DNA of 64,000 nt from Vandiemenella viatica (GCA_031002005.1 JARYHS010009186.1:105436829-105500828), one strand, 5' to 3'. Shown: positions 45,490 to 55,686, counted from the stretch's first letter. Notes: a model not told the origin generated them from the sequence alone. Numbers and translations: made by a program.

Positions 45490-47545
45490 AAGATCGTGAT
45501 TGGGTGGATGCTACAGCCTGTTGTCAGCCAGCTTCCCTCCCACATCAAAGACACCCGACACTTCTTCTCTCGACTGGCTACAGTACCCACACCTCTTCAC
45601 CTGGACTCCTTCCTAGTTATGGTTGATGTGACCTCCTTATACACAAATACTCCCCACTGCCATGGAACACTTTCTAGACCAGTGTCCACCCAATAGCCTT
45701 CACACCAGTACTTTCCTGATCACCCTGGCTGAACTAATACTAAACAACTTTTTTTTCGTTTAATGGGAAAATTTATCACCAAGTTAGCGGCACTGCCGAG
45801 GGCACTCATATGGCTCCCTCATATGCTAACCTCTAGCTAGGCCGCCTAGAACAATCATTCATAGCTGAAGCCCAACTTAATACCTTCAGCTCCCTGAAAT
45901 TCACAAGGACTTACTCCCATACACAGGCCACTTTCCTGCCTGTCGACCTTTCCCTCACGAGTGGTTACATCCACACAGCTGTCTATATCAAACCCACCAA
46001 CCTAAAACAGTACATTCATTATGATAGCTGCCCTCCCCTACAGCCTAGGCATTCAGGGTAGTCACATTTGTTCCAATCAACAGGCCCTTCAACAGTATGC
46101 CAGCAATATCTCTGAAGCCCTGATTTCCTGCAATTACCCACCAGATTTAGGTCACAAACAGGTTTCACGTGCCACATCACAACCTTTCAACAATCCACAA
46201 CCCTCTAAATCGCACCATAGCCCTGTTTTGATCACCCGTTACTTCCCAGGCTTGGAATCCGTCAACCGAGTCTTTAGACAAGGTTACGACATCCTTCCAG
46301 CCTGCCCTGAGATGAGAAACCTCCTTCCTAAAATCCTCCATCACCCACCCAGAACCTGCTTCAGCAGACCTCCAAACCTCAACCAACTCTTGGTCCATAA
46401 ACACGGGGCCCCCAGCCTGCAAGACAGCCCCAAGGTTCATTTCCTTGCAACAGATCCCGTTGCAAATTATTATTATTATTATTATTACTCCGCGATTCAC
46501 TAAAAGTGTGTGGCGGAGGGTGCATTGCACCTATCGAAAAGGGTTATGGTTTGGAAGGGATATGGCAGGAGGCGCCCATGGGCTATTGTGAGGAACCATC
46601 CCCGCATTCGTGTGGAGTGATCTGGGAAAACCCAGATCACCCCAGTATGCACTCGCCTTCCACCACCTTTACCAACCCTTTAACTGGGGAAAGCTTTCCC
46701 ATCACAGGACTCTCCACTTGTGTATCCTCCCACCTTATATACCAACTCACTTGTAACCATTGCCCAGCCTCCTACATTGGACTCACAACAAATCCATTGG
46801 CCATCAGAATGAATGGACACAGACAATCGGTACTCATCCAGAACCCTGACCACCTTGTATCTTTTCATGCCACCACACATGGTACCAACATTTTTAACAC
46901 GTTTCTCAGTCCGCGCCATCAGAGTCCTCAGATAAAAGCAATATTTTAGAACTTAGAAGGCTGGCTTATCAGTACCAGACAACCACCAGGTCTAAATTTA
47001 AGATAGCACCAATTTTCCTCCCACCCATCTTCCTCACATCAACTTTCTCCCATAGAACCACCGCTAACCAGAGCCCATCTTTATAGATTGTAACTTCGAA
47101 TTTTGCTTATTTTTAATTTCAAATTTTCGAATATTTTGTTTTCCAGTTGTTTGCACTTATGTCCATTACTTAATAGGAATTTTGGACCATTAACTGAGGT
47201 GTACTGCACTTCCACAACAGGTCCCTAGGTTCAGTTTTACTTTCTACTTTCCATTCATTATAATTTTTCGGCCTATGCTTTTCTACCCCCACCCTCACTT
47301 CCCGCCATGTTGTCCCCCCCCCCCCACCACCACCACCATGAGCTACCAGCATTGCAGCTTACGCAGTTAGCTTCCAGCGTGCAGCCATCTCACTCCTTCT
47401 GACGAAGAAAATTATATTCTACGTGTGTTCGTGTTGTTTTCGTGTACCAGCGCCGCAGGAATCCTCCTCTATGGTAAGCGGTGGTTTTTATCCTATCCAA
47501 ATGTTTAATATATCTGCTTTCAGTGCCTTTGTTTCCTAATAACCT
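45490..47545 (+). mobile_element. Penelope-like retroelement, dead, with F1 terminal repeat
   Basis: It lies in the NDUFS5 intron in the sense orientation. RT text is readable over several frames: QLPSHIKDTRHFFSRLATVP, VMVDVTSLYTNTPH (PLE RT block), then HQVSGTAEGTHMAPSYANL. The segment that should hold the catalytic YxDD is missing between LGRLEQSF and LNTFSSLKFT. Downstream come SLPYSLGIQGSHIC and SVNRVFRQGYD (thumb region), then a GIY-YIG endonuclease (LIYQLTCNHCPASYIGLTTN, R and H following in RMNGHRQS), the PLE hallmark. The 3' end (46990-47545) is family F1, with core CTGACGA at 47399-47405 but stem II deleted. A SINE-like insert splits it at 46461-46640. Confidence 0.88.
46461..46640 (-). 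mobile_element. SINE-like insert in the PLE
   Basis: A (TTA)n tail at 46466-46486 is followed by ACTCCGCGATTCACTAAAAG and GGCGGAGGGTGC. Blocks GCCCATGGGCTATTGTGAGG, CCCGCATTCGTGTGGAGTGA and CTGGGAAAACC align with the body of the family 1 SINE. The head with pol III boxes is missing. CAGATC borders both sides. It interrupts the PLE coding text between LATD and HPSMHSPSTT. Confidence 0.6.
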
Positions 47546-47572
47546 ATATATATATATATATATATATATTTA
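47546..47572. repeat. (TA)n microsatellite
   Basis: A pure TA run immediately 3' of the PLE terminal block, separating it from the LINE fragment. Confidence 0.85.
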
Positions 47573-47893
47573 ATTTTCTTTATAATTGGAGTGTTAAATT
47601 CCTCCCCATCTACTTTTCAATTTACAACTTTTAAATTCCTTAAGTGTTTTTGGTAAATTGTTCATCACTTCACTTGGTAATTTGTTCCAATCCCTGACAC
47701 CCTTACTAACAAAGGAAAATTTTACCGCTCCATTATGCTTTAAATTGAATGACAGCTTGTGGTCATGGTTGTCTTTCCCCTTCCATGCACTATTCATAAT
47801 TCTTTGGCCAATATCCCTCCAAGCCTCATCACCAACATATGCCCTGTACATTCCCAGCATTCTCTTCACCCTTCTCCTTTTCTTCAATGACTC
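47573..47893 (-). mobile_element. LINE 3' end (CR1-like), open C-terminal frame
   Basis: A 97-codon minus-strand frame (47887-47594) encodes the C-terminus of this LINE family's polyprotein: VKRMLGMYRAYVGDEAWRDIG, NHDHKLSFNLKHNGAVKFSF, WNKLPSEVMNNLPKTLKEF. It is the cleanest example of this tail in the window. The usual 3' hairpin and TTAAA tail are absent; sequence stops at TTAACACTCCAATTATAAAGAAAAT. Confidence 0.75.
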
Positions 47894-48840
47894 CCAGGGT
47901 AGTTTTCAAGTCATCATAAGCCCTATGCTTTTGAATTTGCTGTTTCCCCCATGCTTGGGTTCTGTTTTGGAGATGCTGATAGATGTAATAAATTTTGTCT
48001 TTATCAATGTAACCTCCAAAGGTCCTACAGGTTTCAAAACACTTTAGGAATTCTGTATCTTGTGATTGTAATGTGTACTTGATTGCATCAACCTCTGTTC
48101 CAGTTTCAGTAAGTTTTCTGCTGTTACCTCCAAGTATGGCTCCTGACATGTGTTGATTGGTTTTTTTCTTTCTCTGTGTTTACAGGTTTCACTATACTGC
48201 GTATTTAATGTATTAAGGTCTATGATATTCTCCATTTGATCTCCCGTTAGGGTGTCATTCTCTGTTTTCTTTTACGGAGTTCAATCTCTGAAATTTTGTC
48301 TGTTAGGTCATAGATAGCTAAGTCAGTGTTGTCAGTGTGTGCAGAGATATAGTCCACTCGGTTTGTTAATTCTTGCATGTTCTTTTTATAAATAGTTTTG
48401 TGTGATTCACCTCCTTTCTGAACATTTTCCATTTCAGTACTAACATTCTGAAACTGCAAACTGAACTGATTTCGTAAGAGCTCATGAGATTTTGTAATCT
48501 GACAACTCAAATTTTAATTCTGACTGTAACTGTCCAAATTGTTCAGACATAACTTTTAAGTCAGATTGTGTACATCTATTTTGTTCAGGAGACTGTAAGA
48601 GCAAACTGATCATAAGCTGTTTCAGTTCTGAAATATTATCTGAAGATAGCTAAGTGTTCATTAAAGATTCTGGTCCATTATTAGTACTTGGTACCTGCAT
48701 TTCAGTATTAGTAATTGCTGATGACACATTTTCAGGGAACCGATGGAAATCCTCTGACACATCGTTATTGTTTGTAGTTCTACTATCAGTAGGGTTCGAT
48801 GGCTCCACGTTTTCAGAATCATTAAGTTCCTGCATAATAA
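47894..48840 (-). pseudogene. Retrotransposon gag-like relic
   Basis: Several minus-strand frames in series. 48835-48650 starts MQELNDSENVEPSNPTDSRT. 48510-48247 is polar and helical (NVSTEMENVQKGG, QELTNRVDYISAHTDN). 48235-47894 has FLKCFETCRTFGGYIDKDKI and YQHLQNRTQAWGKQQIQKHR then YDDLKTTL. The last resembles the L-x-G-R-A-x-x-W-x..Y-x-x-F-K segment of LTR-retrotransposon capsid proteins. Frameshifts separate the parts and no protease or RT follows. A coiled-coil host gene is the alternative, but the multiple breaks speak against it. Confidence 0.45.
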
Positions 48841-49746
48841 ATATTTAAAAGAAGTTGCAGAAATATCTTAAATCTGCAGTTGGGAAGGAAAGTTGAAAAA
48901 AGTAGTAAACTAACCTACTAATTTGTCTTTTACACACAGGTCAAAATCAGAGACTTCCTAATTGATAGAAAATTATTCATTATGAATGTTGTATCTCCTA
49001 TAAATCGAGTTAAGATGAAGCACGGGAAAGCATGCATAGTTATATTCACTTTAGCGAAAATTCGAAAGTCTATTAGTTGACAATAGGAAATAAAGTAGGT
49101 CAAGAAAATGATTAAATTCTCAAGAATTATGAGCAATAAATTCTCATAAAATAAAAGTTAAGTATTGTTGTACCGTAACACTTTAATGCACCATAGAAAA
49201 GTCGCTTATCTGTATAACCGCAGGTGTTGTTTGTTGATGCAGTTTACAGAGTAATTATTCACAGCAGATGCTGCGACAGCCAGAGGTAATATGTATATGC
49301 CCAGCTGATCCCGACTCTGCGGCGATGTATGCCAAGCAGTTACGGACTTTCGATGGACGTGCTGCCGTAAATTTGTTGTCACGTTTCTGTCGAATGTTCT
49401 TTCTTCCTGACAAGCTTTTGTTAGTCGCTAGTTGCTGTGATGAGTTCAGTATCTTATATAGGTACAAGGACTGTGTCGTTAAAATTTTCTGCACAACCAT
49501 CCAGTGGTACACCTAAGAATCACTATGTGTAAGTCTGAATTTAGTCAAGTGTGGAAATTTAAAACTTTCAATATCTGTCCAATAATCTGGCTAGTAAGAA
49601 ACATTGGAAGTCAGCTGTTCCATAATTTTTGTTTCTTGCCTCTAAAGAGTTGAAGTAGTACTCATATGTAGATTACATACAAACCATAGTTTTGTTGTTA
49701 GTTACTTTTTTTCATAGATGTCCTGATAACTTAATATTTTTTGCAG
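48841..49746. other. 3' part of NDUFS5 intron
   Basis: At 49255-49516 both strands are open for more than 80 codons, and GC content is locally higher. Neither translation resembles a known family, and no splice sites frame it. The pyrimidine-rich acceptor region (TAATATTTTTTGCAG) ends at 49746. Confidence 0.35.
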
Positions 49747-49854
49747 AAACGTCGCTTCCTTGATATGAGATTGGAGCGCCATCGACAGTATTTTACTGGA
49801 GAACGAAGCAAAGAAGACCACTATGCCAAACCTCCTAGAGCTGACAGTTACTAA
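49747..49854 (+). CDS. NDUFS5: NDUFS5 exon 2 (coding): C-terminus
   Basis: Follows acceptor TTTTTTGCAG and continues in phase 0 from KAKQ: KRRFLDMRLERHRQYFTGER then SKEDHYAKPPRADSY and TAA. The basic helix and the PPRxDxY end are typical of insect NDUFS5. Joined to exon 1 this gives 102 residues, the family's usual size, with no missing motif. The intron is 4.77 kb and contains a sense-oriented PLE. Confidence 0.95.
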   Translation, partial: KRRFLDMRLERHRQYFTGERSKEDHYAKPPRADSY

Positions 49855-49926
49855 AGCAGTGAATTACTTACATGGTAGTTGCATATAAAAGTCTTGTATA
49901 GATATCTCTCTGTCATGTACTACATC

Positions 49927-49932
49927 AATAAA
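49927..49932 (+). terminator. NDUFS5 poly(A) signal
   Basis: AATAAA lies 73 bp after the stop codon, with a T/G-containing stretch (TTGTGTTTTATTTT) about 15-30 bp further on, as expected for cleavage and polyadenylation. Confidence 0.75.
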
Positions 49933-50055
49933 TTATAAAAATTATTGTGTTTTATTTTAGCTGTTCAAATGGTATTTATTATGAAAACAAAGGAGGAACC
50001 ATAGCATACAGACATGATACCTATAGTTCTTTGCACTGTCAAGTCTGTTTTATTT

Positions 50056-51330
50056 AATTTAATTTTTTTTAATGCAATAGATAACAAGCTCCAGTGGCAC
50101 TTTCCCTACACACCCCCTTTCCTGCACACACCTACATTTTCCCCCTAAAAATTTCAACTTTTTCCAACATTTTTTTGGAAATTATTCATCATTTCTCTAG
50201 ATAACTTATTCCAATCACTGATACCCTTACCTAAGAAAGATATCTTCTTACGCCGTTGTGCCTGAAATCGAGTGCCAACTTGTGGTCATGGCCATTTTTT
50301 CCTTTTCATGTATTACTTTTAATTCTTAAACCAATATCTCTCCATGCCTCATCACCAATATACTCCTTGTACACTCCCATGACCCTCTTCACACTCCTGT
50401 CTTCCATTGAATATCTTTCCAGCTCTTTTATCATATCTGTTACTGATTGCATTTTCCGATAATTTCCAGAAACAAATCTAGCAGCCCTTTTTTGCACCCT
50501 CTCCTGTATTTGATACTCAGAATGAGGGTCACATACTACACTACCATATTCAAGGAATTGTCTGACCAAAGTTTTGTAACCCAATTTCTTTACTTCTCTT
50601 GTGCAGGGTTCAAAATTCTGCACTTGTTGGAGAGCAACAAGTGCAGAATTTTGAACCCTTTCCCTACCTGTCCAATGTGTTAGCTTGTTATCAGATGTAA
50701 TGCCAAGATATTTATATTTCAAGCAATTCTTTCCCCACCTTATATTGATAATTAACCTTTGGTTTTTTATTTGTGTATCTAATAAGCTGACTCTTCTTTG
50801 CATTTATCTTCATCTTATGTTTACCAACCCAACTAGATATCCTGTCCAGATCTCCCTGCAGCTGTTTACAGTCCTCTTAGATCTTTTTATAGAGCATTAT
50901 GTCATCTGCAGACAATAATTTCTGAGAGTAAACCATTCACACAATTATTCATTAGAATAATGAATAGCAATGGTCCCAATATGCAACCCTGTGGGTCTGC
51001 CATTTTTACTTCCACTTCTTTGGATACTGCATTTCCTAAACTAACTTTTTGTTTTCTACCTTTCAAAAATTCTACCCAGTTAATCACTTTCTCATCCACT
51101 CCAATAGTTTTTACCTCATTAACTGCCATTTTATGGCTCACTTTGTCAAAACCTTTGAAATATCTAGTAGTGTTCCACTATCAGTTTGGCCTCCCTTTGT
51201 CCATTTCATCAAAAATATCTTGCATATATCCCACTAACTGAGATTCGTATAAATATCCTTGCCTAAAGCCGTGTTGCCTACTAGAAAACCACTTAGGCTC
51301 TGTAAGCTACCTTAGAATTTTGCAAATTCT
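50056..51330 (-). mobile_element. CR1-like LINE, RT and 3' end, damaged
   Basis: Minus strand, 5' to 3': KWFSSRQHGFRQGYLYESQLVG (RT motif 2A region, near 51330), LLDISKVLTK (the AFDKV block, degraded), VINWVEFLKGRKQKVSLGN, DPQGCILGPLLFIILMNNCVN (RT motif B), then damage where FADD should be. KCLKYKYLGITSDNKLTHW follows, then RFVSGNYRKMQSVTDMIKEL, and the terminal domain to about 50290. The 3' end is at TGCCACTGGAGCTTG..ATTGCATTAAAAAAAATTAAA. An exact palindrome interrupts it at 50606-50658. Confidence 0.85.
50606..50658. repeat. Perfect 24-bp inverted repeat with 5-bp loop
   Basis: GGGTTCAAAATTCTGCACTT then GTTG, spacer GAGAG, then the exact complement. In the sister LINE at 52.8 kb only one arm exists (CAAATGCAGAATTTTGAAACC), so the second arm was added to this copy by copying the first in reverse. 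Confidence 0.9.
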
Positions 51331-52159
51331 TATAATGAAGTTTGTTTACAGCAGAATGGGCATAGGTGAACCACTCAATACCACAGCCTTAGAGCCATTT
51401 ATGCAGTTATCTAAAGCAATAAAGTAAACTAAACAGTTAATACAGATAATAAATAGTAAATTCACATTCTAAACAGCTGTAGCAGGATATAATCCAACAT
51501 TAGTATATGCAGCATTTTGTTATGATATAATTTCACTAGAATCAATATTTTTCTTCACTTTGAAGAATATTCATGATAGTAAACAATTAAAAGATAATAA
51601 ATTTGGATAAAAGGAAATCATGATAAAGCTGTGGTATTGAGTGGTTCACCTATGCCTTTTAATGAATTTAAAAGCCGAAAAACTTATAATTTTTTTATGT
51701 AAATGTGCACTATAATTTTTTCGAAAAATCAGCTGTTAGAAGTGATATAAGAAGTCAACTTATAGTGCAAGACAAATGTAATTTTTTTTTTTTCCAGTAC
51801 AACATACTAAAATTTTGGAAAGTTCTATACAGGTTAAAGATTGTTTTTAAATATTAAATGATGAAGCCAAACATGTGCCAATAAGAAAATTATTTCAAGC
51901 CATATACATAAATTCAGGGGGAGAAAATACTTTCGGAATATACAATAGTAAATTTGAAACAATATTTTGTAAGTCTTTTTAAGAAACATGTAGTATTGTA
52001 AGAATGACAAAATAGCTATGTTTTCAATACTTCAGATAACATCAGTGACCAGGACGCCTATTTCAAAAATTAATTATAAATCACAGAGATTTGAAAAACA
52101 GCCTTGTAGGTATTTGAGAATGTGGAGGATCTTTTAAAATATCTCTTACAGTTTTTTTA
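51331..52159. other. Intergenic AT-rich sequence, no features
   Basis: Between two LINE copies. No gene, repeat boundary or RNA seen. A short phrase recurs (GGTGAACCACTCAATACCACAGC at 51367 and its inverse GCTGTGGTATTGAGTGGTTCACC at 51630), making the 280-bp interval between them an inverted-end unit of unknown nature. Confidence 0.4.
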
Positions 52160-53320
52160 GAAATTTAATTTAATTGCAATGGAGCACAGACTCCGGTGGC
52201 AATTTCCCTATACGCCAACTTCCCCCATCCTGCACCCACCTACATTTGCCCTCTACAAATTTTATCTTCGTACAGGTTCCAGTGGCAATTTCCCTACACC
52301 CACATCTTCCCCCTAACCGGTACCCACCTACATTTGCCCTCTACAAATTTTATCTTTAAATTCTTTCAACGTTTTCGGTAAATTATTCATCATTTATCTT
52401 GGTGGCTCATTCCAATCCCTGATACCCTTACCTAAAAAAAGAGAATCTTCCCACACCCTTGTGCCTGAAATCAAGTGCCAGCTTGTGGTCATGGTCATCT
52501 TTTCCCTTCCATGCACTACTTTTCATACCTACTCCAATATCTTTCCATGCCTCATCACCAGTATATGCCCTGTACACTCCCATAACCCTCCTCATCCTCC
52601 TCCTGTCTTGCTATTAATCCCATTTCAGATCCTTTATCATATCTGTCACTGATTGCATTCTGCAATAATTTCCAGAAACAAATCTACCAGCCTTTTTTTG
52701 CACCCTCTCCAACTCCTGTATTTGATACACAAAATGAGGGTTCCATACTACACCACCATATTCGAGCAATGGTCTGGCCAAACTTTTGTAACCCAATTCC
52801 TTTACTTCTCTTGTACATCCCCTCATCACTCTCTCCAACAAATGCAGAATTTTGAAACCTTTTCCTACCACCTGTCCAATGTGTCCTGCCCAGTTAAGCT
52901 TGTTATCAAATGTAATGCCAAGATATTTACATTTCAAGTCTTCAGCAAACAATTCTTTCCCCACCTTATATTCATAATTAACCTTTTGTTTTTTATTTGT
53001 GTATCTAATAAGATGACTCTTCTTTGCATTTATCTTCATCCCATGTTTACCAACCAAACTAGATATCCTGTCCCAGATCACCTGCAACTGTTTACAATCC
53101 TCTATCATTTTGATTCTTTTATATAGCATTATGTCATCTGCAAACAATCTAATTTCAGATAGTAAACAATCAATACAATTATACATTAGAATAATGAATA
53201 GCAATGGTCCCAATTCGCTACCCTGCTGCATTCCCATTTTTACTTGAACTTCTTTTGATACTGCATTTCCCACCCTAACTTTCTGTTTTCTACCTTCTTC
53301 TAGCAAATCACTTTCTCAAG
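52160..53320 (-). mobile_element. CR1-like LINE, best RT copy
   Basis: A 230-codon minus-strand frame (53306-52614) holds the RT palm: GMQQGSELGPLLFIILMYN (motif B), LLSEIRLFADDIMLYKR with the catalytic FADD, GMKINAKKSHLIRYTNKK, CKYLGITFDNKLNWAGHIG, and the connection RPLLEYGGVVWNP and VQKKAGRFVSGNYCRMQSVT. After a frameshift the C-terminal tail follows to about 52380. The 3' end has a duplicated about 80-bp block (52189-52276 and 52277-52355), a hairpin variant (GGAGT-CTGT-GCTCC) and the tail ATTGCAATTAAATTAAATT. RT lacks its N-terminal part at 53320. Confidence 0.9.
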
Positions 53321-54041
53321 TTATCACAATAGTATTAGCGCAGTCAAAAATTTTGATATTGCGTCTCAAGTTGTATTTTTTCGACTTTAGCTACAGATTA
53401 ATAAACTGGTCATGCTTGGTATCAAACAAAAGGATTCAATTAGAAGCTGTAAAAACTTTGTTTGAACACTGTAACTTTAAAACTGTAAAAGTTATTAACA
53501 GATTTCGTAACCACACAAAGTGACTTTTTACAGTGGAACTGTTATAAATACAGAAATTTTTATAAAGATCTAAATTGTTAACTACCCTAAAATCTAGCTA
53601 CTGTTAAAGTTTTAGAACTGTAGAAGCAGTGTGAGCCAAGAATGAAGAACTATTTTGCGAAGTCGGAAGATGATACAGTTTTTACCCAAGTTGAACTTTG
53701 CCCCGCGCGGGGATACTAGGAAACTATATATACGATCGGCGAGCTTCCACATTGTCTTTTGCCTGGCGACACAGAGAGTGATAAGGTGGTAGGTCTGTGG
53801 CGCGCATTACGCTTTAACCAGGAAGAGCAGTGAAGACATGGTAGGGCAGCCATATTAAATTTTCCGTAGAATAGTGGAACTGTTGTAACTACAATGTGAC
53901 TTAAATTTTTATAACATGGTTTCGTCTGATCTGATCACTTTTCACTACTTGCAGTCTAAGAACTGGTGAAGAATTTCCGAGAGAGATCGATTGTTGTTGA
54001 ACTTGTAATTTTTCAATAATATAGTGAACCTTTAATTTTAA
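53321..54041. other. Unassigned insert with a TATA-containing GC-rich core
   Basis: It separates two parts of what may be one LINE. The core at 53695-53830 is GC-richer than its surroundings (GCCCCGCGCGGGG, TATATATACGATCGGCGAGC, TGGCGACACAGAGAG). It looks like a promoter, possibly an LTR or the 5' end of a retroelement, but no paired repeat or coding sequence confirms this. Confidence 0.35.
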
Positions 54042-54055
54042 ATAATAGCAGTGAC

Positions 54056-54388
54056 ATAAATAACTCTCAGGTTTTCTGCCGGTTAATTGATTTATTTAGA
54101 TCTTTTAACAACATTTCGGCAACTGCCATCGTTGCCTTCATCAGGTTTACTGTTACATACAAGGACAAGACACTGACTGAATCGCGAGCCAGTCCTGGCT
54201 CCTATAAATAGCCTGTTGCAAAGGGAAGCTTCACACTGCTCTTTGATTGGTCGACGATGCACACGGCCATAGATGGGGTCAAACCTGTTTGGTTGCATCT
54301 CGTGGCTGCATCCCGTAGCTCAGCAGCTGGTTGGCATTTAATAGCTCCATGGCAGTATCTTGAGTGGTCACCCATCCAAGTAAATGTC
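54056..54388 (-). mobile_element. 333-bp element F4 with intact hammerhead core and perfect 14-bp duplication
   Basis: Flanked by ATAATAGCAGTGAC on both sides (54042-54055 and 54389-54402), an exact 14-bp target duplication. On the minus strand it has CTGATGA (54144-54138), A, a perfect 6-bp stem GGCAAC/GTTGCC (54136-54131 with 54123-54118) and GAAA (54117-54114). All invariant hammerhead core bases are present. A TATAAATA lies at about 54202-54209 on plus. No protein is encoded; the element looks short and non-autonomous. Confidence 0.8.
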
Positions 54389-54499
54389 ATAATAGCAGTG
54401 ACTTTCATTATGATGTGAACCTAACCTTTCCTAAGATAGGTGGCGGCCGATATAAATTTAAAACAATTGATAATGCAGTGGTTTATATGTAACACGGTT

Positions 54500-55210
54500 G
54501 GTGCTAAGGTGATAAACTGTATATCGTAACCCTGGTATAGCATTATCCCTTCCAGCTCCTCATATATTTCTGATGTGGTTGTATATCAATCTTTCCATTT
54601 ATTTACCTACAACTGATGTAAAACTGATTTGGACTCTATTTCTCATGCCTCCTTTAACTGGCACTACTACTGCATTTTTCCAGTCCTCTGGTAAGCAGCA
54701 AGTATCCAGATTCAATTTAAATAATAATTCAAGACAAGGTACAATGTCTCATCCTGCTATCTTTAAGACTCCAGTAGTAATATTTTCTTTGTTAGGCCCT
54801 CCATGATATACTTGGGATGAATTTCAAATTTTTTGGTCTGCTCATTTCCAACTGTGTTAAGCTTGTTATCCGATCTAGACCCTCCTGTTTCTGTATCATT
54901 GTCCCTAATGCTCTCACTAAATCAGTTACGTAAAATCTCTGCCTTTTCAGATCCTTGGTTACTACATATTTATCTATAAGCATCCCAACACCTGCCTTTT
55001 CCCTCAGTTTTCTAACATAGCCATAGAAATTTCTTGATGTATCAGTCAATGGTCCCTTTACACTGACAATACTCTTTATAAATCCATCTTAATTGTGCCT
55101 ATTTTCCCCTTCAATTTTCACTGCTGGTTCACTGAATCCTCTAACATGCATCAGAACTGCTTCATGATCACTTATTTCTACACCCCACAAGGTTATCATC
55201 TGGCTTTATT
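54500..55210 (-). mobile_element. LINE fragment: linker and RT start
   Basis: Minus frames: 55049-54792 with TDTSRNFYGYVRKLREKAGV, then VTDLVRALGTM, the endonuclease-RT linker typical of CR1/Jockey-type LINEs. Near 54690-54570 comes FWKNAVVVPVKGGMRN then ISFTSVVGK, the RT motif 1 block (usually RPISLTSVVGK). It belongs between the endonuclease at 56.6-56.9 kb and the RT at 52.6-53.3 kb and may be the same copy. Confidence 0.75.
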
Positions 55211-55212
55211 AG

Positions 55213-55455
55213 GAACTAGCAGAGTTTCCGGCACTGCCCAGTACAGTTAGCGTAGATTTAGCCATACCCTATTTTTATTCCCACAATGAGATACATTTGT
55301 ACAAAGCTTCATAAAATTCGGGCCAACTTTTTTGCAATTAAAGCAACCCTAGATTCACCCGCCCCCTACCAAGAAAAGGGTGGGTTGAAGTTTATTTACA
55401 TGTACACTATTTTCATTCATCCAAAAAGATTCATGTATATCAAGCTTCGTTAATT
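55213..55455 (+). repeat. Old repeat with ACTAGC-type leader
   Basis: It begins AGGAACTAGCAGAGTTTCCGG, a leader resembling those of R1 and R2. It continues with phrases typical of the R3 type (ACATTTGTACAAAGCTTCATAAAATTCGG). The continuation TTAATTTGGTTAAGA resumes after the SINE at 55687. Class uncertain. Confidence 0.4.
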
Positions 55456-55464
55456 TGGTTAAGA

Positions 55465-55686
55465 TTTTTTTTTTTTTTGTAACAGTTTAACGTCCCTTTT
55501 TAACAACGTGGTCTTTAGAGACGGGAAAGGATGGGGGCAAGGAATGGGAAGGAATTCGGCCATGGCCTTTTGAAGGAAGCATCCCGGCATTCGCCTGGAG
55601 TGATTTGGGGAAACCATGGAAAACCCAAATCTGGATGCCCGGACGGGGATTCGAACCGCCGTCCTCCCGAATGCGAGGCCAGAACG
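55465..55686 (-). mobile_element. tRNA-derived SINE (family 1), 5'-truncated
   Basis: Over 95% similar by eye to the body of the SINE at 34353. Box B (GGTTCGAATCC) is at 55657-55647, but the head with box A is missing. Flanked by an exact 10-bp duplication TTGGTTAAGA (55455-55464 and 55687-55696). A T-run at 55465-55478 is the tail. The truncation happened at insertion, because the duplication abuts the shortened end. Confidence 0.85.

Noticed and set aside
49255..49516. Overlapping frames of more than 80 codons on both strands
   Set aside because: No family resemblance and no splice signals; double-open frames here fit chance in a locally GC-richer patch.
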